Positions 35,787-44,647 of a DNA stretch of 64,000 nucleotides are shown one piece after another. A program made the translations under genes and the position numbers. Source of the DNA: JAAEPI01 sp965212145. GTDB taxonomy: Bacteria > Bacteroidota > Bacteroidia > Cytophagales > Cyclobacteriaceae. The notes under the pieces were generated by a model, which had not been told where the DNA came from, searched no databases, and saw only the letters and a list, made by a program, of their open reading frames with translations. Position 1 is the first letter of the stretch. The number at the start of each line of letters is the position of its first letter. The stretch lies in contig CBDBUY010000009.1 in the NCBI GenBank assembly GCA_965212145.1, positions 496,001 through 560,000 of the forward strand, written 5' to 3'.

Positions 35787-36416
35787 TTAATTGCCGCTGT
35801 GTAAGTTGTCCTCCAGGAGTGAATCCAGCTCGGATATGATAAAGTTGATTCTTTCAAGAACTTCATCGTCACTCAAAGACTTATCCTCCAGGATTTCATT
35901 TATTTGATCGTGGATTCTAATTTCAGTCGCTTTCTTTTCTCCCTGAGTATATTTTAAGGTATTTCGAAGGTGCATCATCCCGTACTTTAGAGCCACCATT
36001 GCATCATCCCTATGTTCGGATTTTATCAGCGCTTTAGTCACCTTTAACTCCGCTTCTGTAAGGGCATTTAGTGCTTCGGAATATGACACGTTGATGTCGT
36101 CAATTACTAAAGAATCATGCTCTAGTTCTCTCTTAACAATTTCAAGGTCGGAGATTGATTCTTCAAGCAAAGCATTGCTTTCAGGGTCAAGGTCTCGTTC
36201 GATATCTCGGATGTCCTTTATAGCCTTGATCAGGTGACCTAATCCACGGCTGTAGTCTTTTTCTTTAAAGTACGTCCGGCTGTTACTGAAGTGGAGATCC
36301 GGATCAACCGCATGTCCAGTTAGAGGAGCAGGTTTTTCTGGTAGAATGAAGCGTATTGAATATAAAAGTCCGAATATAACAGCTAGCGTAAATAAGTATT
36401 TCCCCGCGTTTTCCAT
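35787..36416 (-). CDS. Hypothetical membrane-anchored helical protein
   Basis: A 209-residue protein with an N-terminal hydrophobic anchor (YLFTLAVIFGLLYSIRFIL), then a charged, mainly alpha-helical region with coiled-coil character (IKAIKDIRDIERDL, ESISDLEIVKRELEHD, EILEDKSLSDDEVLERINFI). No family recognised. It lies directly upstream of ddl on the same strand. Confidence 0.75.
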   Translation of the reverse strand: MENAGKYLFTLAVIFGLLYSIRFILPEKPAPLTGHAVDPDLHFSNSRTYFKEKDYSRGLGHLIKAIKDIRDIERDLDPESNALLEESISDLEIVKRELEHDSLVIDDINVSYSEALNALTEAELKVTKALIKSEHRDDAMVALKYGMMHLRNTLKYTQGEKKATEIRIHDQINEILEDKSLSDDEVLERINFIISELDSLLEDNLHSGN

Positions 36417-36525
36417 TAATCTTGTTTTGCTACAAAACTAAGATAAAGATACTTGGTAAGGAAAAACATAGTTTGATTCTCAATTGGCCGGATTTTGTGA
36501 CCAATCGAGTATTTTACATATCCTG

Positions 36526-36909
36526 ATGCAGAAACCAAGCACCATCATCTTGATTGACGATAATTCCACGACCAATTTTCTGAATTCGAAAATTATTGAA
36601 AAGTGGTCAAGTCAGATTTCAACGTTGGTCTATGAAGATCCTAAAAAAGCATTGGAAGAATTACAGGGAAATTATTCCGACTGTCTGGTTTTTGTGGATT
36701 TAAATATGCCTATCATGGATGGATGGGAGCTAATTGAAAATTTCGGGAAAACGGATTTCTGCTCGAAAAACACAATCATCGTCCTGACCTCATCAGTGGA
36801 TGCAAGAGATTCCCAAAGAGCAGAGGAAAATGAGAATATCTCCGGATTCGCTTCAAAACCTTTGACTTTAGAAATTCTTAATGAACTTACTCAGCGCTTT
36901 TTTAAGTAG
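36526..36909 (+). CDS. Single-domain response regulator
   Basis: A 127-residue receiver domain with no output domain: IILIDDNSTTNF (acidic pair), phospho-acceptor Asp58 in FVDLNMPIMDG, TSS (conserved Thr/Ser) in VLTSSVDARD, and Lys in FASKPLT. The ATG at 36526 is preferred over one at 36484 because it gives the standard receiver start. Single-domain regulators relay phosphate in phosphorelays; a partner kinase is not adjacent. Confidence 0.9.
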   Translation: MQKPSTIILIDDNSTTNFLNSKIIEKWSSQISTLVYEDPKKALEELQGNYSDCLVFVDLNMPIMDGWELIENFGKTDFCSKNTIIVLTSSVDARDSQRAEENENISGFASKPLTLEILNELTQRFFK

Positions 36910-36921
36910 CCCTGTAAAAGA

Positions 36922-36951
36922 AAAACCCTCCAATTTTTTTTAGAGGGTTTT
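36922..36951 (+). terminator. Rho-independent terminator after the response regulator
   Basis: AAAACCCTC pairs with GAGGGTTTT around a 12-base T-rich loop. It sits 13 bases after the response-regulator stop and just before the convergent tRNA-Pro gene. Confidence 0.7.
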
Positions 36952-36973
36952 ATGAGACTTGATCTCCTTGTAG

Positions 36974-37048
36974 TCGGGGCGGCAGGATTCGAACCTGCGG
37001 CCCCCTGGTCCCAAACCAGGTGCGCTAACCGGACTGCGCCACGCCCCG
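36974..37048 (-). tRNA. tRNA-Pro (anticodon TGG)
   Basis: A complete 75-base cloverleaf on the minus strand. The acceptor arm is CGGGGCG/CGCCCCG, the anticodon arm CCTGG-TTTGGGA-CCAGG and the T arm GCAGG-TTCGAAT-CCTGC. The CCA end is not encoded. Confidence 0.97.
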
Positions 37049-37112
37049 AACATTAAAAATCCGTTCCTGATCTCTCGGAAACGGAGTGCAAATGTAGCGG
37101 TTTTAAATTTTT

Positions 37113-37448
37113 TTAAATGTCCTCTTTTGCGATTTTTTTATGATTCTCCAAAATGGTCATCAAAGCAGCCGATCCATACCACTCTTTCAATTCCATTTCT
37201 AGTCTTCCGGCCTGAACTGCCGGGTCTGAGTTCGTTAGCTCTTGAGCTTCTTCAATGGACGCAACAGCGAATATGTAAATACCCTGATACTCCCCACCAT
37301 CCAAGAATGGTCCTGCTAAAACCATCTTACCTGCTTCAGCCATTTTTTTCATATTATCAAGGTGGGCTCGCTGAATTTTCGCTCGAGTCACGGAATCCTG
37401 ATCACGATTGGGCCCCTTCTTCAGAAAAGCGATGACGAACTTCCGCAT
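37113..37448 (-). CDS. YciI-like protein, main body of a frameshifted exported gene
   Basis: A 111-residue YciI-type domain (FVIAFLKKGPNRDQDS, AHLDNMKKMAEAGKMVLAGPFLDGG, IYIFAVASIEEAQELT). The frame continues upstream of its ATG without a stop as THQINPQEISAYDSTFAKRVGADNYG, meeting a lipoprotein signal peptide in another frame at an A6 run (37526-37531). Removing one A would give a single lipoprotein of about 157 residues that starts at 37590. So the true gene is probably longer than the stand-alone frame. Confidence 0.75.
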   Translation of the reverse strand: MRKFVIAFLKKGPNRDQDSVTRAKIQRAHLDNMKKMAEAGKMVLAGPFLDGGEYQGIYIFAVASIEEAQELTNSDPAVQAGRLEMELKEWYGSAALMTILENHKKIAKEDI

Positions 37449-37488
37449 TCCATAATTGTCGGCACCAACTCTTTTGGCGAATGTCGAA

Positions 37489-37590
37489 TCATAAGCTGAA
37501 ATCTCCTGAGGGTTGATTTGATGAGTTTTTTGACTCAGAACAGGATAGAAGGAAGATGCTGATGATAGAAGCTAAAATCAGACTTCTCAT
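37489..37590 (-). pseudogene. Lipoprotein signal peptide piece of the frameshifted YciI-like gene
   Basis: A 33-codon frame encoding RSLILASIISIFLLSC, a clear lipoprotein signal with Cys17. Its start overlaps the preceding gene's stop by 4 bases (ATGA), as expected for a real start. It loses frame at the A6 run and stops soon after. It is best read as the 5' end of the YciI-like gene. Confidence 0.7.
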
Positions 37591-38111
37591 ACGCTGGCCT
37601 TCATACGGAAGGTTCTCAACATTAAAATGATGATGACTAAAGTGAACACTCCAACAAGAATGGCATTTGCGGTCCACATAGAATCTTCCTCTTCTTTCAC
37701 AGTTTCTGCCTCCTCTGCGGATACTGGAGCCGTATAATCTCTGGTCTTCCAAATATGGTAATCCAGACTCACCCAACCTGAGGATACCGATTCATCCTCA
37801 CTCATCAATTCCTTCGCTTCACGAATAGACGAAACGTTGAAGATATAAAGCCCTCTAGCTGCAGGATCGGAACTCAATGCACCAGATGCGTATAGTTTTC
37901 CTTCTCTATTCAATTTTTTCAAAAATTCCACGTGACTTTCCAACATCTCTGCTTTCTTGAGGGAATCCTGAACCACCGTCGGGCCGGCTTTCAGAATTCC
38001 AACCACATAATTGGAAACGGGTTTTGATGTAGAGGTTGGCTTCTCTTTTTCTTCACTGGCAAAAGTGAAGCTGAACATGAAAAAAGTCAGGATGAGGATG
38101 GTCTGTCTCAT
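37587..38111 (-). CDS. Exported YciI-like protein with C-terminal membrane helix
   Basis: A 174-residue protein: signal peptide (ILILTFFMFSFTFAS), a YciI-like domain (NYVVGILKAGPTVVQDS, HVEFLKKLNREGKLYASGAL, GLYIFNVSSIREAKELM) and a C-terminal membrane helix (ANAILVGVFTLVIIILMLRTF) ending in a basic tail. The layout puts the domain in the periplasm, unusual for YciI relatives, which are normally cytoplasmic. It is coupled to the next YciI-like gene. Confidence 0.82.
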   Translation of the reverse strand: MRQTILILTFFMFSFTFASEEKEKPTSTSKPVSNYVVGILKAGPTVVQDSLKKAEMLESHVEFLKKLNREGKLYASGALSSDPAARGLYIFNVSSIREAKELMSEDESVSSGWVSLDYHIWKTRDYTAPVSAEEAETVKEEEDSMWTANAILVGVFTLVIIILMLRTFRMKASV

Positions 38112-38165
38112 AGGTTTTTGGAATTTCCAATACGAATTTAACTCAAGCCGAAAGATAATTGATTT

Positions 38166-38771
38166 TCACGGCTCATTAATTAATTCCACTTCTGCAACCG
38201 AAGGGATCAAATAAAGCCTTTGGGATTTCAATTCACGACAAACCCATCTGGTTCGCTTTTTTTCTAGTTTCTCATACGTTTTTCCTTTGAAAATGAATTG
38301 AGCCTTTTCCGGAGTTTCATCCAAACTCTTTCCGGGGGAATTATCAAAAAGCTTCAGGCTTTTGAAAAGCACAGGATCAGAGCAACTTGTTGCTTTTGGG
38401 TTTTTGAAATAGCGGGTCAAGGCTTGAAGTACAGTGGGAGGGAAGACATTTTCATTCAAAACGGGTCTGGAAATATTTGCGAAGCAGTTTTTCCATTCCT
38501 CCCCATGCGGCTTGACCCGGCCTTTGAATTCCTTGAATGTCAGGTGATGAGCTACTTCATGAAGATAGGTGACCAAAAACGCGAATGGGTTCAGGTCGTT
38601 GTTGATTGTGATCACAGATTTCTTCGTTTTAGGATCATACCGAAAATCACCGAGCTTGGTGCTCCGGGCTTTTTTCACCTTGAATTCAAAGCCGAGTTGA
38701 GCGTATAGCTGATCGCAGTATTCAACGGCATCAGGGGGTACGAATTTCTCAAAAACTACCCTTGAGGTCAT
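38166..38771 (-). CDS. SprT-like zinc-metalloprotease domain protein
   Basis: A 201-residue SprT-like protein with the zinc motif HEVAHH (His71) following FAFLVTYL. A basic C-terminal region follows (KKRTRWVCRELKSQ). Related proteins cut DNA-protein crosslinks; the bacterial form's role is less certain. The start overlaps the der stop by 4 bases. Confidence 0.87.
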   Translation of the reverse strand: MTSRVVFEKFVPPDAVEYCDQLYAQLGFEFKVKKARSTKLGDFRYDPKTKKSVITINNDLNPFAFLVTYLHEVAHHLTFKEFKGRVKPHGEEWKNCFANISRPVLNENVFPPTVLQALTRYFKNPKATSCSDPVLFKSLKLFDNSPGKSLDETPEKAQFIFKGKTYEKLEKKRTRWVCRELKSQRLYLIPSVAEVELINEP

Positions 38772-40075
38772 TTTTTCCTAAATACGACAGTAAGAGGGAC
38801 CCCCTCGAAACCGAAGTGATCACGGATTTTGTTTTTCAGATATCGCTGGTATGGCTCCTTAATGTACTGTGGGAAATTGCAGAAAAAGGCGAACGTCACT
38901 CCGTGAGTTGGCAGCTGCGTGATGTACTTGATTTTAATGTAATGTCCACGAACGGCCGGTGGCGGGTACCTTTCAATGTCTTTAAGAAGCGCTTCGTTCA
39001 GTTTGGAGGTGGTGATTTTCGTGGTTTTGTTTTCATAGACCTTAAGCGCAAGCTCGATGGCCTGCATAATTCGTTTCTTATCCAGTACGCTCGTGAAAAT
39101 GATCGGGATGTAGCTAAGCGGGCCTAGCTTGTCCTGCAGAAATTTCTTGTACTCCTGAGCCGTCTGAGTTTCCTTTTCCACCAAGTCCCACTTGTTGACC
39201 ATGATGATCGTGCCCTTTTTGTATTTATGGGATAGACCGATGATGTTCATGTCCTGAGACTCCAAACCGTTCTCGGCATCCAGCATTACAATGGTCACAT
39301 CCGAATCTTGAATAGCCTGAATGGCCCGCAAGACTGAATAAAACTCAATGTCTTCATGCACCTTAGACTTCTTCCGAATACCTGCTGTGTCCGTTAGTAG
39401 AAAGTCCTTGCCGTACATATTGTATCGGGTATTGACGGCATCTCGGGTAGTTCCGGCGATATCTGTGACGATGTTTCGGTCCTTGCCAAGCAGGGCATTG
39501 ATGAAGGAAGACTTTCCGACATTCGGTCGTCCTACCACGGCGATTTTAGGAAGCTCATCCTCATCTTTTTCTTCCTCTTCTTCGAAGTGCTCCACGATTT
39601 TATCCAGGAACTCACCTGTCCCGGACCCGTTCGCAGAACTAATTGGGAACATCTCGGCATCCAACCCAAGAGAATAAAATTCACTTGAGTTCAATTCTTT
39701 CTCCGGAGTATCCGCCTTGTTGGCAATGATGTAAACAGGTTTGTCCAGCTCACGTACCACATTGGCGAAATCCTGATCCATCCCATGTAAACCTACGTGG
39801 CAGTCAACCATGAAGCCAATGACAGTTGCTTCCGAAAGCGCCTCTTTCACCTGGTCACGAATGGCCCCTTCAAAGATATCGTCAGACCCTTCCACATAAC
39901 CACCTGTGTCGATCACGGTAAAAGTCTTGCCATTCCACTCGGCATTCCCGTAGTGGCGGTCGCGCGTCACTCCGGATTCATTGTCCATGATGGCTTGTTT
40001 CCTCTCTATGAGTCGATTAAAGAGCGTAGACTTGCCGACGTTTGGTCGACCGACGATTGCGAGAATATTTGCCAT
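38768..40075 (-). CDS. der: Ribosome-biogenesis GTPase Der (EngA)
   Basis: A 435-residue protein with two tandem GTPase domains. The first has GRPNVGKSTLFNRL, DTGGY and NKAD; the second, from about residue 175, has GRPNVGKSSFINALLG, DTAG and NKWD. A KH-like C-terminal domain follows (about 355-435). Der acts in assembly of the large ribosomal subunit. Length is normal. Confidence 0.98.
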   Translation of the reverse strand: MANILAIVGRPNVGKSTLFNRLIERKQAIMDNESGVTRDRHYGNAEWNGKTFTVIDTGGYVEGSDDIFEGAIRDQVKEALSEATVIGFMVDCHVGLHGMDQDFANVVRELDKPVYIIANKADTPEKELNSSEFYSLGLDAEMFPISSANGSGTGEFLDKIVEHFEEEEEKDEDELPKIAVVGRPNVGKSSFINALLGKDRNIVTDIAGTTRDAVNTRYNMYGKDFLLTDTAGIRKKSKVHEDIEFYSVLRAIQAIQDSDVTIVMLDAENGLESQDMNIIGLSHKYKKGTIIMVNKWDLVEKETQTAQEYKKFLQDKLGPLSYIPIIFTSVLDKKRIMQAIELALKVYENKTTKITTSKLNEALLKDIERYPPPAVRGHYIKIKYITQLPTHGVTFAFFCNFPQYIKEPYQRYLKNKIRDHFGFEGVPLTVVFRKK

Positions 40076-40175
40076 AATTCAATGTGCAATTGACAATGTA
40101 CAATTATCAAATAGTTTGCGACCGCAAAAGTCTTACAAAAAGATAAGAGTCCTTGCTCCTAAATCCTTTTTCTAA

Positions 40176-41528
40176 TTACTCGTTGGGAGTAAGTGGTCGA
40201 GGAATCAACATCAACTGCGTCTGTCGGCCGTCGATATAGCGGACTTTTTCGCCATCAAACAACGCATCTTCCTCAAGCATGATCCGGATTTCCTTGTCCC
40301 ATTCATCAATCTGAACAGCCGTGTTCAATTCAATAGAATGAGCAGTCATCGGGTAAAGTGGGTAATCTCCACGTCCTGGAACGCCCCCCTGTTGATCCCA
40401 AAGGCCGATTGTCGGTCCGGCTGCATGTCCATGATATCCAATCGGATGTGTGTAGATTGTTGGCTTCAGTCCCTGAGCCTTGGCTTCCTCCAATGACTTC
40501 AGTAGAATTTCATTCCCAGTTCTGCCGGTTTTAAAATTGGAGGTGAATATGTCCTGAAGCTTGTTTCCATCCGCAAATGCATCTACAAGAAAGCTTGGTG
40601 GTTCTGTTTCCCCCGGCTTCAAAACATAGGCATGCTGCTGGGTGTCCGTGTTCAGCCTGAGATACGTGATGCCAAAATCCACATGGAGTAAATCACCAGG
40701 GATGATCACTTGCTTTTCCGGTCGGCTCGAAAAGGATCGAAGATGATCGAATGATTCTGGGTCCTTTCTTTGAATGGAAACCGAAGGGTGGAACCATGCC
40801 GTGAATCCCAACTCACGTATGCGATCTCGATACCACCAGACCACATCGTCAGTGGTTGTGATGCCCGGCTGGATCACTTTCTCGGAGAAACCTTCGGCAA
40901 TGATTTGATGCGCCATGCGCACGATGTTCTGGTAAACGACCATCTCATTTTCCGTACGGGTTTCCAGCCAGCCAACAGCCAGTTTCTCGGCATTCACCAC
41001 GCGGTTCTGATATTTCTTCGGTAGGACATCCATGAGCATTTCATAATGAGAAGCAGAAATACCGTCTGCCAAGGCGAAGGTTTCGCTCTTGTTGATCCCG
41101 ATTTTTTTAGGATCTTTTTCGGCAATCAAATCTGCAAGCGCCTTCCACTGATCAGGTTGAGTTTCCTTGTCCCATGCTTTCTTGAAAAGCTTGCCCACGG
41201 CATAACGCGACATGGAAAGAGTCTCGAGTGGTTTGTCATTTCCCGGATCGTAAATGACCAACATGGTCGTTCTGCGAGCTGACTGCCAGGTCGCTGGCAG
41301 CATGGTTTTGATCACCGGATCTTCGTTGTACTCTCTCGCTATGATCAGCCAGAAGTCAATCTCGGCTCGCTGCATCAATTCCGGCAGGACTGTTTGTGCG
41401 CGTTCTTCTAGCCAAGAGTCAATCACCTCCGCTCGCTCCTGCATATTGAGGGTTTTGGGAAAGTAGGGGTTTTGGGCTGTCATGGTTAAAAATGCCAGCA
41501 AAAAGATGATGTAGATGGGTGATCTCAT
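40176..41528 (-). CDS. Exported M24-family (Xaa-Pro) aminopeptidase
   Basis: A 450-residue protein with a signal peptide (PIYIIFLLAFLTMTAQ). The M24 pita-bread fold is shown by LLHVDFGITYL, THPIGYHGHAAGP, and ELNTAVQ, with the metal ligands Asp, His and Glu in place. The ATG at 41528 is preferred over one at 41624 because it begins the signal peptide and leaves the era gene free. It lies 34 bases after era. Confidence 0.9.
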   Translation of the reverse strand: MRSPIYIIFLLAFLTMTAQNPYFPKTLNMQERAEVIDSWLEERAQTVLPELMQRAEIDFWLIIAREYNEDPVIKTMLPATWQSARRTTMLVIYDPGNDKPLETLSMSRYAVGKLFKKAWDKETQPDQWKALADLIAEKDPKKIGINKSETFALADGISASHYEMLMDVLPKKYQNRVVNAEKLAVGWLETRTENEMVVYQNIVRMAHQIIAEGFSEKVIQPGITTTDDVVWWYRDRIRELGFTAWFHPSVSIQRKDPESFDHLRSFSSRPEKQVIIPGDLLHVDFGITYLRLNTDTQQHAYVLKPGETEPPSFLVDAFADGNKLQDIFTSNFKTGRTGNEILLKSLEEAKAQGLKPTIYTHPIGYHGHAAGPTIGLWDQQGGVPGRGDYPLYPMTAHSIELNTAVQIDEWDKEIRIMLEEDALFDGEKVRYIDGRQTQLMLIPRPLTPNE

Positions 41529-41562
41529 AATTAGGTTTTTGTTGAAAACTGAGGTTCGATTA

Positions 41563-42447
41563 CTAATATCCAAAACGCTTGAGCTGTTTCTCATTTCTCC
41601 GCCAGTCTTTCTCCACTTTGACAAAAGTCTCCAGAAAAACCTTCTTTCCGAAGAACGCCTCCATGTCCTTTCGGGCTTCCATTCCTACTTTTTTCAGGGA
41701 AGAGCCCTTGTGCCCGATCAAAATTCCTTTTTGGCTATTTCGCTCAATGAAAATTTCTGCCCGAATTCTGATAATGCTTTCCTCTTCTTTGAAGTCGGAA
41801 ATGACGACCTCTGAACTGTATGGAATTTCCTGCTGGTAATTGAGGAATATTTTTTCCCGGATGGTTTCAGAAGCGAAAAATCGCTCAGGCTTATCGGTGA
41901 GGGAGTCTTCAGGAAAATAGGGTGGATGCTCCGGCAATATTTCAAGAATTCGTTTCTTGAGCTGGTCGGTGTTGAAGCCGTCAATCGCTGAGACAGGCAG
42001 CAGCTCTAGCTCGGGGTACAATTCCTTCCAATAATGGATTTTGTCCTCCACTTGAGAGCCTTTTCTTTTGTCCACTTTATTGATCAGAAAGATCAGTGAA
42101 ATGTTGGTCTTTATCGCCATTTCGATCATCTCAGGGAAGTCATTTTTGTCTTCTAATGACACGAGGTACAAGATCAAATCCGCATCCTCCAGCGAGGAGT
42201 GTACGAATTTCATCATTTGTTCCTGCAGTTTGTATTTCGGATCGATCATGCCCGGAGTGTCGGAGTAAACGATCTGATAATTTTCCTCGGTGATGATGCC
42301 GAATATTCTATGACGAGTAGTTTGGGCCTTTGGGCTGGTGATGGCCAGTTTGTTTCCAGTCAAAGTGTTCATGAGCGTAGACTTGCCCACGTTGGGCCGC
42401 CCCATGATTGTTACAAAACCGGCTTTAAAATCTTTCGTATCTTCCAT
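41563..42447 (-). CDS. era: GTPase Era
   Basis: A 294-residue protein: an N-terminal GTPase domain (GRPNVGKSTLMNTLTG, DTPGM, NKVDKRK) and a C-terminal KH domain with the GHKGSSLKKVGMEARKDME motif that binds 16S rRNA. Era acts in maturation of the small subunit. Der and Era lying in one cluster fits a ribosome-assembly theme. Confidence 0.98.
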   Translation of the reverse strand: MEDTKDFKAGFVTIMGRPNVGKSTLMNTLTGNKLAITSPKAQTTRHRIFGIITEENYQIVYSDTPGMIDPKYKLQEQMMKFVHSSLEDADLILYLVSLEDKNDFPEMIEMAIKTNISLIFLINKVDKRKGSQVEDKIHYWKELYPELELLPVSAIDGFNTDQLKKRILEILPEHPPYFPEDSLTDKPERFFASETIREKIFLNYQQEIPYSSEVVISDFKEEESIIRIRAEIFIERNSQKGILIGHKGSSLKKVGMEARKDMEAFFGKKVFLETFVKVEKDWRRNEKQLKRFGY

Positions 42448-42461
42448 CCAAACCTAAAACT

Positions 42462-42896
42462 ATGCGATTAATTTTTGCTTTGCTAATGACCTGTGCGATG
42501 ACTTTCGTTTCTGCACAAACTGACGAGGATCAAATTAGAGATCTGATCAAGAAATTCTCACAAAATCTCGTGAACGGGGAGCGGGACAAGGTGGTGGCCA
42601 GTTACACGAAAGACGCCCGAATTATGCCAAACAACACCGATATATTGGGAGGAAAGGATTTGGCTGAATATTGGAATCCATCCACTCCAGGAAAATGGAA
42701 GACGACTTACCATAAGATTACGCCAGTTGAAATAAAGGTGTGGGGTGACGAAGCGTATGAATATGGATACTACGAAGGGACGAGTTCGGACGGTGAGAAT
42801 GAGTCCAACTGGAGAGGTAAGTACGTGATCATTTGGCGGAAAGAAGCAGGGGAGTGGAAGATCTATTTAGATATTTGGAATAGCATAAAAGAATAA
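42462..42896 (+). CDS. Exported SnoaL/DUF4440-like protein
   Basis: A 144-residue protein with signal peptide (LIFALLMTCAMTFVSAQ) and an NTF2-like fold of the DUF4440/SnoaL type (QIRDLIKKFSQNLVNGERDKVVASYTKDARIMP, GKYVIIWRKEAGEWKIYLDIWNS). Function unknown. It diverges from era with 14 bases between. Confidence 0.85.
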   Translation: MRLIFALLMTCAMTFVSAQTDEDQIRDLIKKFSQNLVNGERDKVVASYTKDARIMPNNTDILGGKDLAEYWNPSTPGKWKTTYHKITPVEIKVWGDEAYEYGYYEGTSSDGENESNWRGKYVIIWRKEAGEWKIYLDIWNSIKE

Positions 42897-42909
42897 GTTC
42901 GGGATCGTC

Positions 42910-42939
42910 TTGTAATTGTTTAGAAAGGATATAATTTTG
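42910..42939 (+). promoter_or_regulatory. Bacteroidota-type promoter for initiator tRNA
   Basis: TTG (42910-42912) and TAATTTTG (42932-42939), 19 bases apart, fit the Bacteroidota consensus TTTG/TAnnTTTG. The tRNA starts 10 bases downstream. Confidence 0.75.
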
Positions 42940-42948
42940 CACTCATAT

Positions 42949-43021
<73 letters not shown>

Positions 43022-43028
43022 CAAAGAC

Positions 43029-43060
43029 AAAAGCCGATTCAGAATGAATCGGCTTTTTTT
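43029..43060 (+). terminator. Rho-independent terminator after initiator tRNA
   Basis: An 11-bp stem, AAGCCGATTCA/TGAATCGGCTT, with a GAA loop, is followed by seven or more T. It lies 7 bases after the tRNA. Confidence 0.92.
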
Positions 43061-43076
43061 ATTGGGAAAAACTGAT

Positions 43077-43113
43077 CTTCGTCTTTTTCCTGCAATCAGC
43101 TCCAAAGACGAAG
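43077..43113. promoter_or_regulatory. Perfect 10-bp inverted repeat upstream of the histidine kinase
   Basis: CTTCGTCTTT (43077-43086) and AAAGACGAAG (43104-43113) are separated by 17 bases. It lies between the tRNA terminator and the kinase start. It may form an mRNA hairpin or a regulator site; no T run follows, so it is not a standard terminator. Confidence 0.45.
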
Positions 43114-43157
43114 TACGATTTCTGTAACCACATTTATAATTCCTACAGGATATCATC

Positions 43158-44489
43158 ATGGGGCTTGATTGGTACGCGTTTATGCGTATATTTCAAGAAA
43201 TTCCATCAGATACGTTTGCTACTAAGCCCCAACCGGTTGATATGCTGACATTGATTAAACGACTTTTGAAATCTGGGATCAGAGGTGATGAAAACACCTT
43301 GGTCTTCCAGAGAATGAAGTTGGTAAATGCTTTGACGTTGGCCATTCAGTTGTTTGCTTTTTCACTCTTGGTTATCGTATTGTTTTACGGTCTGTATGTC
43401 CAGGCGCTCATTGGAGGAGTGACCATAATTCTACTGTCGTTGACATATTGGCTGAACGCTCGAGGAATGTACCCTCAATCCGCTTACTACATGGTTAATT
43501 TCACCTCTCTAGGGATACTATTTGCGAGTTACCAGGCATACAGCACGAGCGTTTTTGCTGAGACTGAAAACTGGCTCTTTGCATTCTTGGTCATCGCAGT
43601 TTTCCTATTTGACGGGTGGCTGATGTTGGTTCAGTTTGCCATCTTGTTTGCGGAAATATGTGTTTCTAAGTATGTGAAGTATCAAATGTTTGGACTTGAG
43701 ATGGGACGTGATTTCGACCTACTGATCATTAATTCCATTGTTTTGAGTTTGGGAATTTATCTCGCCTTGGTTATTGTAAAAGAGAGTTTACGACGGGCGC
43801 TGAATAGGTTAAATGATGCCGATATCGCCAAGACTAAGCTGCTGTCCTTATTGGCGCATGATCTCAAGAATCCAATTTCCACATTTGAGAGTTTATTGGA
43901 CGTGGGTGAGACGGACAAGTTGTCAAAGGAAGAGTTTAAAATGGTGCAATCTGGTATCAAAGCCAGATTTCAACCTATCAAGGAAAGCATCCATGGACTA
44001 TTGGACTGGTCTATGGCACAGCTAAAAAATAGCGATCCTGTGATTTCCAATTTCGATGTGGGGGCGGCAGTTAGGCTGGCAGAAAAATCGCTTGATCCGA
44101 TGTGTGCTGAAAAAGGAATAAGGGTAGTTTCCTTAGGAGAGGCCACAGAGGTTCAGATGGATCATGATCATTTTAATATTATCCTTCGAAACATGCTTCA
44201 TAATGCAGTGAAATTTTCTCCTCGGGAAGGTGAAATTAACGTGTCTTGGCAAAGCAACGGGAAGTTCGTGAAATTGAGTGTGGAGGATAAGGGAGTCGGA
44301 CTATCGAGTAACCAAATAAAAACCATCCTTACTGGGAAGATTGTAAAATCAAATAGAGGTACGGAGGGTGAAAAGGGAACTGGTTTGGGTTTGAATCTGT
44401 CGCTGGAATTATTGAAGAAAAATCTCGGAGCTATGGAAATTGAATCCACTGAGTCGTCGACAATATTTACGATTCAGGTTCCGAAGTAA
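43158..44489 (+). CDS. Membrane sensor histidine kinase
   Basis: A 443-residue kinase. About six membrane segments lie between residues 55 and 205. HisKA has His234 in LLAHDLKNPIS. The HATPase domain has the N box LRNMLHNAVKFS, EDKGVGLS and GTGLGLNLSLEL. It resembles 7TM-type sensor kinases without PAS domains. No regulator gene adjoins it. Later in-frame ATGs (43182, 43242) are possible starts. Confidence 0.92.
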   Translation: MGLDWYAFMRIFQEIPSDTFATKPQPVDMLTLIKRLLKSGIRGDENTLVFQRMKLVNALTLAIQLFAFSLLVIVLFYGLYVQALIGGVTIILLSLTYWLNARGMYPQSAYYMVNFTSLGILFASYQAYSTSVFAETENWLFAFLVIAVFLFDGWLMLVQFAILFAEICVSKYVKYQMFGLEMGRDFDLLIINSIVLSLGIYLALVIVKESLRRALNRLNDADIAKTKLLSLLAHDLKNPISTFESLLDVGETDKLSKEEFKMVQSGIKARFQPIKESIHGLLDWSMAQLKNSDPVISNFDVGAAVRLAEKSLDPMCAEKGIRVVSLGEATEVQMDHDHFNIILRNMLHNAVKFSPREGEINVSWQSNGKFVKLSVEDKGVGLSSNQIKTILTGKIVKSNRGTEGEKGTGLGLNLSLELLKKNLGAMEIESTESSTIFTIQVPK

Positions 44490-44647
44490 TCTCCATGCTG
44501 TCATTCATTGTCCTTCAGCCGAACAGGCTCATACATCCTTTCCACAATGCCCTTAGTCCCTCGTGAATCTTCGATTTCAGGCTGGCCAGCCCGCTGATCG
44601 ATTTTTCCTAGTGGTCTTGACTGCCAATAACATCCATTAAACTTCTG

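Noticed and set aside
36974..37048. tRNA-Pro as an integration site
   Set aside because: No integrase, direct repeat of the tRNA end or foreign-looking block follows; neighbouring genes are ordinary chromosomal ones.
37526..37531. Programmed -1 frameshift at A-AAA-AAC in the YciI-like gene
   Set aside because: The heptamer is present, but a -1 shift leads to the wrong frame; the downstream domain needs +1, so a lost or gained A is the simpler reading.
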